A DNA stretch of 64,000 nucleotides from Aquaspirillum sp. LM1. Lineage in GTDB: Bacteria; Pseudomonadota; Gammaproteobacteria; Burkholderiales; Aquaspirillaceae. Numbering within the stretch: the first letter of the stretch is position 1; each line of letters opens with the position of its first letter. Below the pieces are notes generated by a model, which worked only from the letters and a program-made list of their open reading frames with translations, had not been told where the DNA came from and did no database searches. Shown here in pieces: positions 41,992 through 50,453 of the stretch. The stretch spans positions 3,343,001 to 3,407,000 of the forward strand of contig NZ_CP019509.1 of the NCBI RefSeq assembly GCF_002002905.1, in the 5' to 3' direction. A program made the position numbers and the translations under genes.

Positions 41992-42753
41992 ATGCCTCCA
42001 CTCGATTCCCATCATAAACTGTCCCTGCGTCAGCAAAGCATCTACCTGCTGCCTAACCTGTTTACCCTGGCCGCGCTGTTTGCCGGCTTTTTTGCCGTGG
42101 TTCAGTCGATGAACCAGCGCTTTGAAGTGGCCGCCGTGGCGGTGTTCATTGCCATGGTGCTCGACAGCCTGGATGGCCGGGTAGCGCGCATGACCCATAG
42201 CCAGAGCGCCTTTGGCGCCGAGTTCGACAGCTTGTCGGACATGGTCAGCTTTGGCGTTGCCCCGGCACTGATTGCCTACGAATGGATGCTGCGCGGCATG
42301 GGCAAGCTGGGCTGGATGGTGGCATTCCTGTACTGCGCCTGCGCCGCCCTGCGCCTGGCCCGCTTCAACACCATGATCGGCATTGCCGACAAGCGCTGGT
42401 TCATTGGACTGCCCAGCCCGGCGGCAGCAGCGCTGGTGGCCGGGCTGGTGTGGATTTGCCATGCCTACCATTACACCGACCTGCCCTACCTGAACTGGAT
42501 CACCCTGGGCTTCACCGCCTTTGCCGGCTGCTCAATGGTGGTCAACACCCGGTTCTGGAGCTTCAAGGAGCTGCACATCCGCCGCAAGGTGCCGTTTGTA
42601 GCGCTGCTGCTGGTGGTGGTGGCCATTTTGTTGATTGTGTCCGAACCGCCGCTGGTGCTGTTTGGCTTTTTCGTGCTTTACAGCCTGTCGGGCTACTGGA
42701 TGGCCATCATGCGCAAACTGCGCCCCGCCGCTCCGGTGGCCAAAGCCCCCTGA
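41992..42753 (+). CDS. pssA: CDP-diacylglycerol-serine O-phosphatidyltransferase
   Basis: A 253-residue polytopic membrane enzyme with the CDP-alcohol phosphotransferase motif D-x2-D-G-x2-A-R-x8-G-x3-D-x3-D, visible as DSLDGRVAR ... GAEFDSLSD. About seven hydrophobic segments follow. It makes phosphatidylserine for the psd product. It is the integral-membrane (type II) class, unlike the E. coli enzyme. A strong terminator lies 25 bases after the stop. Confidence 0.96.
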   Translation: MPPLDSHHKLSLRQQSIYLLPNLFTLAALFAGFFAVVQSMNQRFEVAAVAVFIAMVLDSLDGRVARMTHSQSAFGAEFDSLSDMVSFGVAPALIAYEWMLRGMGKLGWMVAFLYCACAALRLARFNTMIGIADKRWFIGLPSPAAAALVAGLVWICHAYHYTDLPYLNWITLGFTAFAGCSMVVNTRFWSFKELHIRRKVPFVALLLVVVAILLIVSEPPLVLFGFFVLYSLSGYWMAIMRKLRPAAPVAKAP

Positions 42754-42777
42754 GCCAGGGTGAGCCCAGGGGTGTCC

Positions 42778-42801
42778 AAAGGTGGCTGCGGCCACCTTTT
42801 T
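42778..42801 (+). terminator. Rho-independent terminator after pssA
   Basis: AAAGGTGGC/GCCACCTTT stem with a four-base loop and a T run. It separates the psd-pssA unit from the leuA region. Confidence 0.9.
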
Positions 42802-42842
42802 ATTTATGTATTGTCAGGAAATTCTGGCCACACCCGACAAAA

Positions 42843-42933
42843 TTAGACATAAAGTCAAAATCAGCTAACCACACCTGTCTATTTTGGGTAAAATATACCG
42901 TAAACCGCGAAAATCATTTGACTTGATGTCCAA
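42843..42933. promoter_or_regulatory. Inverted-repeat control region upstream of the HTH-leuA frame
   Basis: TTAGACATAAAGTC at 42843-42856 and GACTTGATGTCCAA at 42920-42933 are near-perfect inverted 14-mers (12 of 14). A further TGTCTA half lies at 42876-42881 and a GGTAAAATATACC palindrome at about 42887. The stretch is AT-rich and should contain the promoter. It is a plausible operator for the helix-turn-helix encoded immediately downstream. Confidence 0.45.
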
Positions 42934-42973
42934 TGGTTCGCTATTCTGCACCACAGCAAGACAAGGAACTGCC

Positions 42974-43222
42974 ATGCAACTGGACATTGACCGCCTGATT
43001 ACCCATTTTGGTGGCCCGACCGCCCTGGCTGATGCGCTCACCCGCACCTTCCCGGACGACCCGGTATCCAGAGCCGCCATTTACAAGTGGCGCGAGCGCG
43101 GCAGCCTGCCGCTGGCCCAACTGAACAAGCTGGCGCAACTGGCCGCCCTGCACGGCCAGGCTTTCAGCTTCAATGATTATCTGACCGGCCTGACCATGCC
43201 GGCGACGACGGAGAATTGCACC
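42974..43222 (+). other. Helix-turn-helix segment in frame with leuA
   Basis: Starting at an ATG with AAGGA seven bases upstream, 83 codons read without a stop straight into LeuA. The segment ([54 protein letters not shown]) resembles Cro/YdaS-like DNA-binding domains. It could be an N-terminal domain of a 596-residue HTH-LeuA fusion or, with the internal start, yield two forms. LeuA has its own GGAG. I know no standard LeuA with such a domain. Confidence 0.6.
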
Positions 43223-44764
43223 ATGACCGACCGCCTCATCATTTTTGACACCACCTTGCGCGATGGCGAACAAAGCCCCGGCGCGGCAATGACCAAGGAA
43301 GAAAAAATCCGCATTGCCCGTCAGCTGGAAAAGCTGGGTGTTGACGTGATCGAGGCCGGGTTTGCGGCGGCCAGCCCCGGCGACGCCGACGCCATCCGCG
43401 CCATTGCCGAAGTGGTCAAGCACTCCACCGTCTGTAGCCTGGCACGCGCCAACGAACGCGACGTGCGCACCGCCGGCGAGGCCATCCGCCCAGCCGCCAA
43501 GGGCCGCATCCACACCTTCATCGCCACCAGCCCGATCCACATGGAGAAAAAGCTGCGCATGACGCCGGACCAGGTCGTGGAAGCCGCCGTGGCCGCCGTG
43601 CGCATCGCCAAGGAATACACCGACGACGTGGAATTCTCCGCTGAAGACGCCGTGCGTTCGGACATGGATTTTCTGGTGCGTATCTTTGAAGCGGTGATCG
43701 ACGCCGGTGCCAAAACCATCAATGTGCCAGACACGGTGGGCTACAGCATTCCGTCGGCCTGGCGCGAGCGGTTTTCCACCTTGATCAGCCGGGTGAAAAA
43801 CAGCGACCAGGTGATCTGGTCCACCCACTGCCACAACGACCTGGGCATGGCCGTGGCCAACTCGCTGGCTGCGGTGCAGGGCGGTGCGCGTCAGGTGGAA
43901 TGCACCATCAATGGCCTGGGCGAACGCGCCGGCAATGCCTCGCTGGAAGAAGTGGTGATGGCGGTCAAAACCCGCCGCGATCTGTTTAATGTCGATACCG
44001 GCATCGAACCCACCCAGATCGTGCCGACCTCCAAGCTGGTGTCTACCATCACCGGCTACCCGGTACAGCCAAACAAGGCAATTGTCGGTGCCAACGCCTT
44101 CTCGCACGAATCCGGCATTCATCAGGATGGCGTGCTCAAGCACCGCGAAACCTACGAAATCATGAGCGCCGAGTCGGTGGGCTGGAGTGCCAACCGCCTG
44201 ACCCTGGGCAAGCTGTCTGGCCGCAATGCGTTCAAGACCAAGCTGGCCGAACTGGGCATTGAATTGTCTGGCGAAGAAGCCGTCAACGCCGCCTTTGCCC
44301 GCTTCAAGGACCTGGCCGACCGCAAGCGCGAGATCTTCGACGAAGACCTGCACGCGCTGTTGTCCGACGGCGACGCCGGCCACAGCGGCGACAGCTACAA
44401 ATTCATCTCGCTGAAAGTGGCGACTGAAACCGGGGAAACCCCGCTGGCCAATATCGTGTTTGCCGAACACGGCGTGGAAAAACGCGCCGAATCCGGCGGC
44501 TCCGGCCCGGTGGACGCGGCGTTCAAGGCCATCGAATCGCTGGTGAACAGCGGCGCCGAACTGGAGCTGTATTCGGTGAACGCCATCACCAAGGGCACTG
44601 AATCGCAAGGCGAAGTCACCGTGCGCCTGGCGCGCGATGGCCGCATCGCCAACGGCCAGGGTGCTGACACCGACATCATTGTCGCCAGCGCCAAGGCTTA
44701 CCTGTCCGCGCTCAATCGTCTGAGCCAGCGTGGCGAGCGCATGAATCCGCAAACCGAAGTCTGA
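43223..44764 (+). CDS. leuA: 2-isopropylmalate synthase
   Basis: A 513-residue enzyme for the first committed step of leucine synthesis, condensing 2-oxoisovalerate with acetyl-CoA. The TIM-barrel domain opens with the signature [17 protein letters not shown], has [18 protein letters not shown] (the metal-binding H-x-H) and [17 protein letters not shown]; the C-terminal regulatory domain for leucine starts near 390. The start used is the canonical MTDRL with GGAG nine bases upstream, but the same frame is open 83 codons further. It is alone downstream of the psd-pssA terminator, so it has its own promoter. Confidence 0.96.
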   Translation: MTDRLIIFDTTLRDGEQSPGAAMTKEEKIRIARQLEKLGVDVIEAGFAAASPGDADAIRAIAEVVKHSTVCSLARANERDVRTAGEAIRPAAKGRIHTFIATSPIHMEKKLRMTPDQVVEAAVAAVRIAKEYTDDVEFSAEDAVRSDMDFLVRIFEAVIDAGAKTINVPDTVGYSIPSAWRERFSTLISRVKNSDQVIWSTHCHNDLGMAVANSLAAVQGGARQVECTINGLGERAGNASLEEVVMAVKTRRDLFNVDTGIEPTQIVPTSKLVSTITGYPVQPNKAIVGANAFSHESGIHQDGVLKHRETYEIMSAESVGWSANRLTLGKLSGRNAFKTKLAELGIELSGEEAVNAAFARFKDLADRKREIFDEDLHALLSDGDAGHSGDSYKFISLKVATETGETPLANIVFAEHGVEKRAESGGSGPVDAAFKAIESLVNSGAELELYSVNAITKGTESQGEVTVRLARDGRIANGQGADTDIIVASAKAYLSALNRLSQRGERMNPQTEV

Positions 44765-44886
44765 GGCGCGATCCGCCCCTGACTCACGAAACCGCTTCGC
44801 CGGGTGATCCCCGGCCACGGCCCGGCGGGCAGGTGTGATCCACCTGTCCGCCTCAGTGCATTTGGACCACGCTAAGCGTCTTTTTT

Positions 44887-45004
44887 TAAGAGTCGCTCAC
44901 AAAACCCAGCGCAGCGCTCCTGGCTAGGCGTGCGGCCGCAGACAGTACAAGCAGTACGGCAGGGCCGCGCAACAACGCCAGGAGGGTTTTGTGAGCGGCT
45001 CTTA
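44887..45004. repeat. 118-bp palindromic element with 21-bp terminal inverted repeats
   Basis: The ends TAAGAGTCGCTCACAAAACCC and its complement pair over 21 bases with one mismatch. Inside are CTCCTGGC/GCCAGGAG-, GGCGT/ACGCC- and GCGGCC/GGCCGC-type pairs around a central CAGTACAAGCAGTACGGC. The whole can fold as one long hairpin. No coding frame. It resembles a MITE or an abundant structured repeat. Its right end provides the stop codon of the neighbouring AhpD-like gene. Confidence 0.8.
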
Positions 45005-45583
45005 GCGGCCCAGCGCGTAAAACTCGGCATTTGGCCGCATGCTGGTCACATTGGCCAGCCGGTTGGACATGCCAAAAAACGCCGCAATCGCGGCAATATC
45101 CCAGATGTCATCCTCGTCAAAGTCATGCGCTTTCAGCGCCGCAAAATCGGCCTCGCCCACCAGATGTGCGCTGGCCGACACCTTGACGGCAAAGTCCAGC
45201 ATGGCTTTTTGCCGCTCGCTGATGTCCGCCTTGCGATAGTTGATCGCCACCTGATCGGCAATCAGCGGGTCTTTGGCGCGAATGCGCAAAATTGCCCCAT
45301 GCGCCACCACGCAATACTGGCACTGATTCAGATTGCTGGTGGCCACCACAATCATCTCGCACTCAGCCTTGCTCAGATTGCCGGGTTTGTCCATCAGCGC
45401 ATCGTGGTAGGCAAAAAAGGCACGAAACTCATCTGGCCGATGCGCCAGGGTGAGAAACACATTGGGGATGAAGCCGGATTTGTCCTGCACGGCCAGGATG
45501 CGTGCGCGCAGATCTTCGGGCAGGGAGTCGAGTTCTGGCACGGGAAAACGGCTGATGGCCGGGGTGGCGATGGCATTGCTCAT
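45002..45583 (-). CDS. AhpD-like peroxidase-related enzyme (carboxymuconolactone decarboxylase fold)
   Basis: A 193-residue protein with the redox motif CQYC in NLNQCQYCVVAHGAILR and the C-terminal NAEFYALGR typical of uncharacterised peroxidase-related enzymes. The CxxC-x3-H arrangement is the AhpD active site, so thiol-based peroxide reduction is likely. The stop codon lies in the palindromic element to its left. A strong start ATG follows AGGAG. It sits downstream of the acuI-like gene, about 90 bases away, and may be co-regulated with it by the TetR protein. Confidence 0.88.
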   Translation of the reverse strand: MSNAIATPAISRFPVPELDSLPEDLRARILAVQDKSGFIPNVFLTLAHRPDEFRAFFAYHDALMDKPGNLSKAECEMIVVATSNLNQCQYCVVAHGAILRIRAKDPLIADQVAINYRKADISERQKAMLDFAVKVSASAHLVGEADFAALKAHDFDEDDIWDIAAIAAFFGMSNRLANVTSMRPNAEFYALGR

Positions 45584-45673
45584 GACAAACTCCTGAAAAA
45601 TAAATACTGCGTGCGGTAAACCACACGCGCCACATGCCCTGTCTGCGCTCGCGCGCGCAGCCAGGGCGGCGGC

Positions 45674-46660
45674 TTAGCGGTTGACGTCCACCACCACACG
45701 GCCACGCACTTCGCCCTGCAACAGGCGCGAAGCCAGCGGAATGACTTCATCCAGGCCCACTTCCTGGCTGCCAATCTGCGCCAGCTTGTCCAACGACAAA
45801 TCCTGCGTCAGCCGCTGCCAGGCCAGCAGCCGGTCGGCGCGCGGGCGCATCACGCTGTCTACGCCGGCCAGGGTGACACCGCGCAAAATAAACGGCGCCA
45901 CCGTGGCTGGCAGCGCCATACCCGCAGCCAGCCCGCACGCCGCCACCACGCCCTGGTATTGCATACTGGCGCAGACATTGGCCAGCACCTGGCCGCCGGC
46001 CACGTCCACCGCACCCGCCCAGCGCTCCTTGGCCAGCGGCTTGCCTGGCTCGGTGTATGGCCCGCGCTCGATCACCTCCGTGGCACCCAGTGCGCGCAGA
46101 TAGTCGGCATCCTGTAGACGGCCCGTCATCGCCGTCACCCGATAGCCCAACTGGCTGAGCACGGCCACCGCCACACTGCCCACGCCGCCCGCCGCACCAG
46201 TCACCAGCACTTCGCCGTCTTTGGGCTGCACGCCGTAGCGCTCCAGTGCCATCACGCACAGCATGGCGGTGTAGCCGGCGGTACCAAGCGCCATGGCCTG
46301 TGGGGCGGTCAAGCCGGCTGGCAGCGGAATCAGCCAATCGCCATTCAACTGCACCCGTTGCGCCAGCCCGCCCCAGTGGGTTTCGCCCACGCCCCAGCCA
46401 TTCAGCAACACCGCATCGCCCGGCTGGTAATCCGGGTGTTGGCTGGTTTCCACCATGCCAGCCAGATCAATGCCGGGGACCATCGGAAACTTGCGCACCA
46501 CCGGCCCCTGGCCGGTGATGGCCAGCGCGTCTTTGTAGTTCAGCGTGGAATGGCTGACGCGCACGCGCACATTGCCCTCGGGCAAGGCGGCCTCGTCCAG
46601 CGTTTGCACGCCGGCGCGGTAGCCGGTGTGGTCTTTTTCAATCAGGATGGCCTTGAACAT
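45674..46660 (-). CDS. acuI: AcuI/YhdH-type NADPH-dependent acryloyl-CoA reductase
   Basis: A 328-residue medium-chain dehydrogenase/reductase. Seen: [16 protein letters not shown], the nucleotide loop [21 protein letters not shown], and the family-specific KDYQ-like variants; no zinc-ligand cysteines of alcohol dehydrogenases. The AcuI/YhdH clade reduces acryloyl-CoA to propionyl-CoA, detoxifying acrylate, for instance from DMSP. It is preceded on the same strand by a TetR regulator, with a perfect 15-bp palindrome between them, so local repression is likely. The clade assignment is by similarity recall and should be tested. Confidence 0.88.
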   Translation of the reverse strand: MFKAILIEKDHTGYRAGVQTLDEAALPEGNVRVRVSHSTLNYKDALAITGQGPVVRKFPMVPGIDLAGMVETSQHPDYQPGDAVLLNGWGVGETHWGGLAQRVQLNGDWLIPLPAGLTAPQAMALGTAGYTAMLCVMALERYGVQPKDGEVLVTGAAGGVGSVAVAVLSQLGYRVTAMTGRLQDADYLRALGATEVIERGPYTEPGKPLAKERWAGAVDVAGGQVLANVCASMQYQGVVAACGLAAGMALPATVAPFILRGVTLAGVDSVMRPRADRLLAWQRLTQDLSLDKLAQIGSQEVGLDEVIPLASRLLQGEVRGRVVVDVNR

Positions 46661-46677
46661 GCTTTCCCCCTTACATT

Positions 46678-46692
46678 TAGACTGATCGTCTA
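46678..46692. promoter_or_regulatory. Palindromic operator before the acuI-like gene
   Basis: TAGACTGATCGTCTA, perfect five-base arms around TGATC, located 17 bases before the reductase start. A near-identical site lies upstream of the TetR gene. Confidence 0.75.
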
Positions 46693-46708
46693 TTTATTGG
46701 CAAAAAAT

Positions 46709-47347
46709 TCAGCGCGGCAATCCGGCCAAAAAAAACCGGGCAAACAGCAGCAGCGGCTCGGCACACTGCTCCAGCTTGGCACGCAGCACCGCACCTTCCC
46801 AGCCAATCCAGAAAAACGCCGACAAAGCATCGGCATCGGCGCTGGCTGACAGCTCGCCCGCCTGTTGCGCCTGACGCAGGCACGCCGCCAACCGCGCCTG
46901 CCAATCTTCAAAAGTGACTTGCAAGCAAGAGCGAAAGCTTTCAGGCAGCGCGCCCATCTCCTGGCCCAGATTGCCAATCAAACAACCGCGACGATAGCCG
47001 TAGCGCGCCATGCCGGCCTGGGCATCGTCAACAAACGCCTGCAACCGCGCCAGCGGTGAGAGGTCGGCACGTTGGAAATGCCGGTCCAGCTTGCGGGCAA
47101 AAAAATCGGCATAGCGCTCAATCAGCGCCAGGCCAAACGCTTCCTTGCTGTCAAAGTAATGATAAAACGAGCCCTTGGGCACCCCCACACGGCCCAGGAT
47201 TTCATCCAGCCCGGCGGTAGCAAAGCCTTTTTCGGTGAGCGTTTCCAGCCCGGCGCGCAGCAGCAGCTCGCGCGTGTCGGTCAGCGCATCGCGCGACTTG
47301 GGTGGCCGGCCTCGGCGGCGGGAAGGGGTCGGGGAGACGGTGTGCAT
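46709..47347 (-). CDS. TetR/AcrR-family repressor (AcuR-like)
   Basis: A 212-residue regulator. After a basic tail (SRRRGRPPKSRD) the DNA-binding domain reads LLLRAGLETLTEKGFATAG then LDEILGRVGVPKGSFYHYFD, a classical TetR helix-turn-helix. The C-terminal part has GCLIGNLGQEMGALPESF, shared with AcuR- and NemR-type repressors that sense electrophiles. I start at MHTVSP; longer starts would overlap the upstream operator. It precedes the reductase gene in the same direction and matching palindromes lie before both, so it very probably represses itself and the reductase. Confidence 0.9.
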   Translation of the reverse strand: MHTVSPTPSRRRGRPPKSRDALTDTRELLLRAGLETLTEKGFATAGLDEILGRVGVPKGSFYHYFDSKEAFGLALIERYADFFARKLDRHFQRADLSPLARLQAFVDDAQAGMARYGYRRGCLIGNLGQEMGALPESFRSCLQVTFEDWQARLAACLRQAQQAGELSASADADALSAFFWIGWEGAVLRAKLEQCAEPLLLFARFFLAGLPR

Positions 47348-47358
47348 GTGGCGGATAA

Positions 47359-47373
47359 TAGACTGAGCGTCTT
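47359..47373. promoter_or_regulatory. Palindromic operator before the TetR gene
   Basis: TAGACTGAGCGTCTT matches the acuI-side site at 13 of 15 positions. It lies just upstream of the repressor start and between it and the divergent EamA gene, so it could also affect that gene. Confidence 0.7.
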
Positions 47374-47430
47374 TAAAAAACAATCCAGCCCCCTCTTGCC
47401 GAGCCAGGCCAGGGGTGGCACTCTAACCCG

Positions 47431-48327
47431 ATGACGACTTCCGCCCCCTCCCATCGCCTGGCCTATGTGCTGCTGGTGCTGACCGCCTTGTTCTGGTCGG
47501 GCAATTTTGTCCTGGCCCGCGCCATGCACGCCGCCGTCCCGCCGATGACGCTTTCCTTTATGCGCTGGCTGATTGCCTTTGCCCTGCTGGCACCATTTTC
47601 GCTGCACCACGCCTGGCGCGAACGCGCCTTGCTATGGCAATGTCGCGGGCGGATTCTGGCGCTGTCGCTGCTGGGCATCACTGCGTTCAACTCGCTGGTG
47701 TACACCGGCGTGCAGACCACCACCGCCACCAACGCCGTGCTGCTGAACTCGTTCATCCCCATCCTCACCGTGCTGTTTGGCGCGCTGTGGTTTGGCCAGC
47801 GCCTGGGCGGACGGCAGGTACTGGGGCTGGCGGTGTCGTTTGTCGGGGTGCTGGCGATTGTCTCGCACGGCGAATGGGCGCGGTTGGTCGGGCTGGATCT
47901 CAACCACGGTGACATGATCGTGTTTCTGGCCATGGTCAGCTGGGCGCTGTACACCCTGGCGTTGCGCGGCCTGCCCGCCGGACTGAACCGCTTTGGCCTG
48001 CTGATCACCATGGTGGTGGTTGGCCTGCTGGCCATCCTGCCATTTTTTGTCTGGGAGGTGGCCAGCGATCGCGTGGTCGAGCTGAACACCGCCACCCTGG
48101 CCACTTTTGCCTATGTCGGCACCTTTCCATCAGTGGTCGCCTATCTGTTCTTCAACTACGGCGTGGCCCGCGTCGGCCCGGCGCGGGCGGCAATGTTCAT
48201 CCACCTGATGCCGGCGTTTGGCGCGCTATTGTCTACGGTGTTTCTCGGCGAAACCCTGGCCTGGTATCACCTGGCCGGCATCAGCGCGATTTTTCTCGGG
48301 TTGTCGCTATCCACGCGCGGGCAGTGA
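47431..48327 (+). CDS. EamA/DMT-family transporter
   Basis: A 298-residue inner-membrane protein with ten predicted hydrophobic helices in two EamA repeats. The first repeat begins VLLVLTALFWSGNFVLARAM, the second GDMIVFLAMVSWALYTLALR. Family members export metabolites or amino acids; the substrate is unknown. It is divergent from the TetR gene with one palindromic operator between them, so its expression may depend on that regulator. The insertion sequence to its right starts about 30 bases after its stop. Confidence 0.9.
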   Translation: MTTSAPSHRLAYVLLVLTALFWSGNFVLARAMHAAVPPMTLSFMRWLIAFALLAPFSLHHAWRERALLWQCRGRILALSLLGITAFNSLVYTGVQTTTATNAVLLNSFIPILTVLFGALWFGQRLGGRQVLGLAVSFVGVLAIVSHGEWARLVGLDLNHGDMIVFLAMVSWALYTLALRGLPAGLNRFGLLITMVVVGLLAILPFFVWEVASDRVVELNTATLATFAYVGTFPSVVAYLFFNYGVARVGPARAAMFIHLMPAFGALLSTVFLGETLAWYHLAGISAIFLGLSLSTRGQ

Positions 48328-48357
48328 ACAGATGCGGCACCAGATGCCCTTGAGCTA

Positions 48358-49560
48358 GTAGCCAGTCACCATGATCTGAACAGATAATAGGCACAGCTGC
48401 TGCATACAGGACGGCACAACCCCGCTGAGGAAACCACCATGCCCGCCATCAAGTATCGTGTCACGCTGACAGATGACGAAGTCGAAATGCTGGAAGCCAT
48501 ACTGCGCAAGGGCAAGTGCGCCGCGCGCAAGCAAACGCGGGCCAGGATACTGCTGAAGGCGGCAGCGGGCTGTAAGGATACGGCGATCATGGAAGCCCTG
48601 GCCGTGTCCGCCACCATGATCCACCACACCCGGCAACGATGTGTCGAAGAAGGCGTCGAAGCCGCGTTGAGCGATAGACCGCGTCCTGGAAAAGCACCGA
48701 AATTGACGGATAAGCAATGCGCCCATGTGATTGCCACCGCCTGTACCCCACCTCCCGCCGGACATGAGCACTGGACCTTGCGTCTCTTGGCCGACAAGGT
48801 CGTACAACTGGGATACGCCGATTCGTTCAGTCACGAAACGGTGCGTCGGCTTTTAAAAAAACACCTTAAAACCGTGGCAGGTGCAGGAGTGGTGTATTCC
48901 TGAGGTCGGTGCCGAATTTGTTGCGCCGATGGAAGATCTGCTTGATTTGTACGCAGAACCCTATGATCCGGCACGCCCGGTCATCTGCTTTGACGAAAGC
49001 CCGAAGCAACTGATTGGTGAGGTGCGTGAACCCATACCGCCACAACCCAGCGCGCCCGCTCGTCAGGATACTGAATACAAGCGCAACGGCGTGCGCAATC
49101 TGATGATGATCTGCGAACCGAAGCGGGGCTGGCGGGATGTACTGATCATGCAGCGCCGCACCAAGATCGACTTTGCTCACGCCATGCGGCACATCGTCGA
49201 ATGCTACCCGGACGCGGAAGTGATTCGGGTTGTTCTGGACAACCTGAACACCCACAAAACAGCCTCTCTCTACGAAGCGTTTCAGCCAGAAGAAGCCCGC
49301 GCCATTGCCAGGAAGCTGGAGTTTCACTACACCCCCAAGCATGGCAGTTGGCTCAACATCGCTGAGCTTGAGCTGGCGGTGCTGTCTAACATGTGTTTGT
49401 CGCAACGTATCGCCGATGAAGAAATGCTGCGACGCGAGGTTGAGGCCAATGTGCGTGAACGCAACGCCAACGCCATCCCCGTCAAGTGGAAGTTCTCCAC
49501 TCAGGATGCCCGGCGTAAGCTTGCTCGTCTTTATCCTTGTGTTTCAACGTGACTGGCTAC
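48358..49560 (+). mobile_element. IS630-family insertion sequence
   Basis: Bounded by perfect 12-bp inverted repeats GTAGCCAGTCAC and GTGACTGGCTAC, each flanked by TA, the usual IS630 target duplication. It contains one transposase gene in two frames. A solo right end of the same family lies at 30.9 kb. The flank to the right is the 3' part of a gene whose 5' part is not to the left, so insertion was accompanied by a deletion. Confidence 0.9.
48439..49552 (+). pseudogene. IS630 transposase, frame changes at an A7 tract
   Basis: Frame 1 encodes about 140 residues with the N-terminal helix-turn-helix (AVSATMIHHTRQRC). Frame 2 gives the DDE catalytic part with VICFDES, VVLDNLNTHKT and LNIAELEL. 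They join if one A of the seven at 48855-48861 is skipped (reading LLKNTLKPW...). This is either a one-base insertion that inactivates the gene or a slippage site allowing a little full-length product, as known in some IS630 members. Confidence 0.88.
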
Positions 49561-49563
49561 TAG

Positions 49564-50090
49564 CCCACCTGCTGACCCAGGCCACCCGGCAAGACATGAA
49601 CGCCCGCTTTGCCGCCAAGTGGAAGCTGGTGCAGTTGTTATACCAGCGCGGCTGGGACAAACAGCGGGTGATTGATCTGTTCAGCGTGATGGACTGGATG
49701 ATGCGGCTGCCAGAGCAGTTGAAACGGTCGCTGTGGCACAATATCGAAGCGCTTGAGGAGCAAGAAAAAATGCGTTATGTGACTTCTGTGGAGCAGCTGT
49801 ATAACGAAAAATGGATGCAGCAGGGGCTGCAACAGGGCATGCAACAGGGCATGCAGCAGGGACTACAGCAAGGCATGCAGCAAGGCTTGATGCAGGGGCG
49901 CATCGAAGGCGAGCAACGCGGCATTATCAAAGGCGAAGCCTACGCTTTGCAACGCCTGCTGCAAAAGCGCTTTGGCCCCTTATCCGAAGATCTGCTCGCC
50001 CGTTTGCAAACCGCCCGTGTGGACGAGCTGGAATTGTGGCTGGACCGGGCGCTGGATGCCGATACGCTGGCCGGGGTGTTTGCCCAGTGA
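49564..50090 (+). pseudogene. 3' fragment of an Rpn-type recombination-promoting nuclease gene (DUF4351)
   Basis: From the IS630 border a frame of about 175 residues begins LLAHLLTQATRQDMNARF and runs to LAGVFAQ. It has MDWMMRLPEQLKRSLWHNIE, a run of MQQG/LQQG repeats and a DUF4351 end (LLQKRFGPLSEDLLARLQTA). This is the C-terminal half of Rpn/YhgA-like PD-(D/E)xK nucleases. The N-terminal nuclease domain is missing, cut by the insertion sequence. No upstream piece is present left of the element. Confidence 0.8.
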
Positions 50091-50117
50091 GGCAATGACG
50101 CCATCCCGGCCCGAAAA

Positions 50118-50149
50118 ACACCCTGCACCGGTCGTTCGGTGCAGGGTGT
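50118..50149. terminator. Hairpin after the Rpn fragment
   Basis: ACACCCTGCACCG and its complement form a perfect 13-bp stem with a six-base loop. T-tract poor on the plus strand, but AAAAA precedes it, so the minus strand would have a T run. Confidence 0.65.
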
Positions 50150-50192
50150 GGCACGCCTGACCGTCTAACGATCATGGAGAGTAGCGCCACCC

Positions 50193-50453
50193 CAGAAGAT
50201 GAAAGAGACTATCGGGTGGAAGTTGGCGGGTCGAGGTCGTATTAGTACTTTGCGGCTTGACCCAGCCTCTAACGTGACCTGCCAGACTGACTCGCACCCC
50301 GGATTGCTTCCATCGAGAGCGCACGCTAAACAGGCCGTTGGCGACTTGTCGCCTTCAGGCTCATTCAGTCCTGGTGCCCGCCTCCTTCCATCCTTCATTC
50401 AGTCCTGGTGCCCGCCTCCTTCCATCCTCAAGTGTAAATCGATAGGAAGCGCC
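50193..50453 (+). ncRNA. Candidate bridge RNA region of the IS110-family element
   Basis: About 260 non-coding bases lie between the left inverted repeat and the transposase start. IS110-family recombinases use a structured RNA from the element's non-coding end to choose donor and target. The segment includes local inverted repeats such as GGCGACTTGTCGCC. I cannot define the two binding loops by eye. In IS1111-type elements the RNA is expected on the other side, so this assignment is tentative. Confidence 0.3.
50361..50428. repeat. Exact 34-bp tandem duplication before the transposase
   Basis: Two identical back-to-back 34-base units beginning TCATTCAGTCCTGGTGCCCG. It lies 25 bases before the transposase ATG, inside the non-coding part of the element. 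Confidence 0.95.

Noticed and set aside
49810-49900. Tandem CAACAGGGCATG-like units as a CRISPR or VNTR array
   Set aside because: They encode an in-frame MQQG/LQQG repeat of a protein, have no spacers and no cas genes are near.
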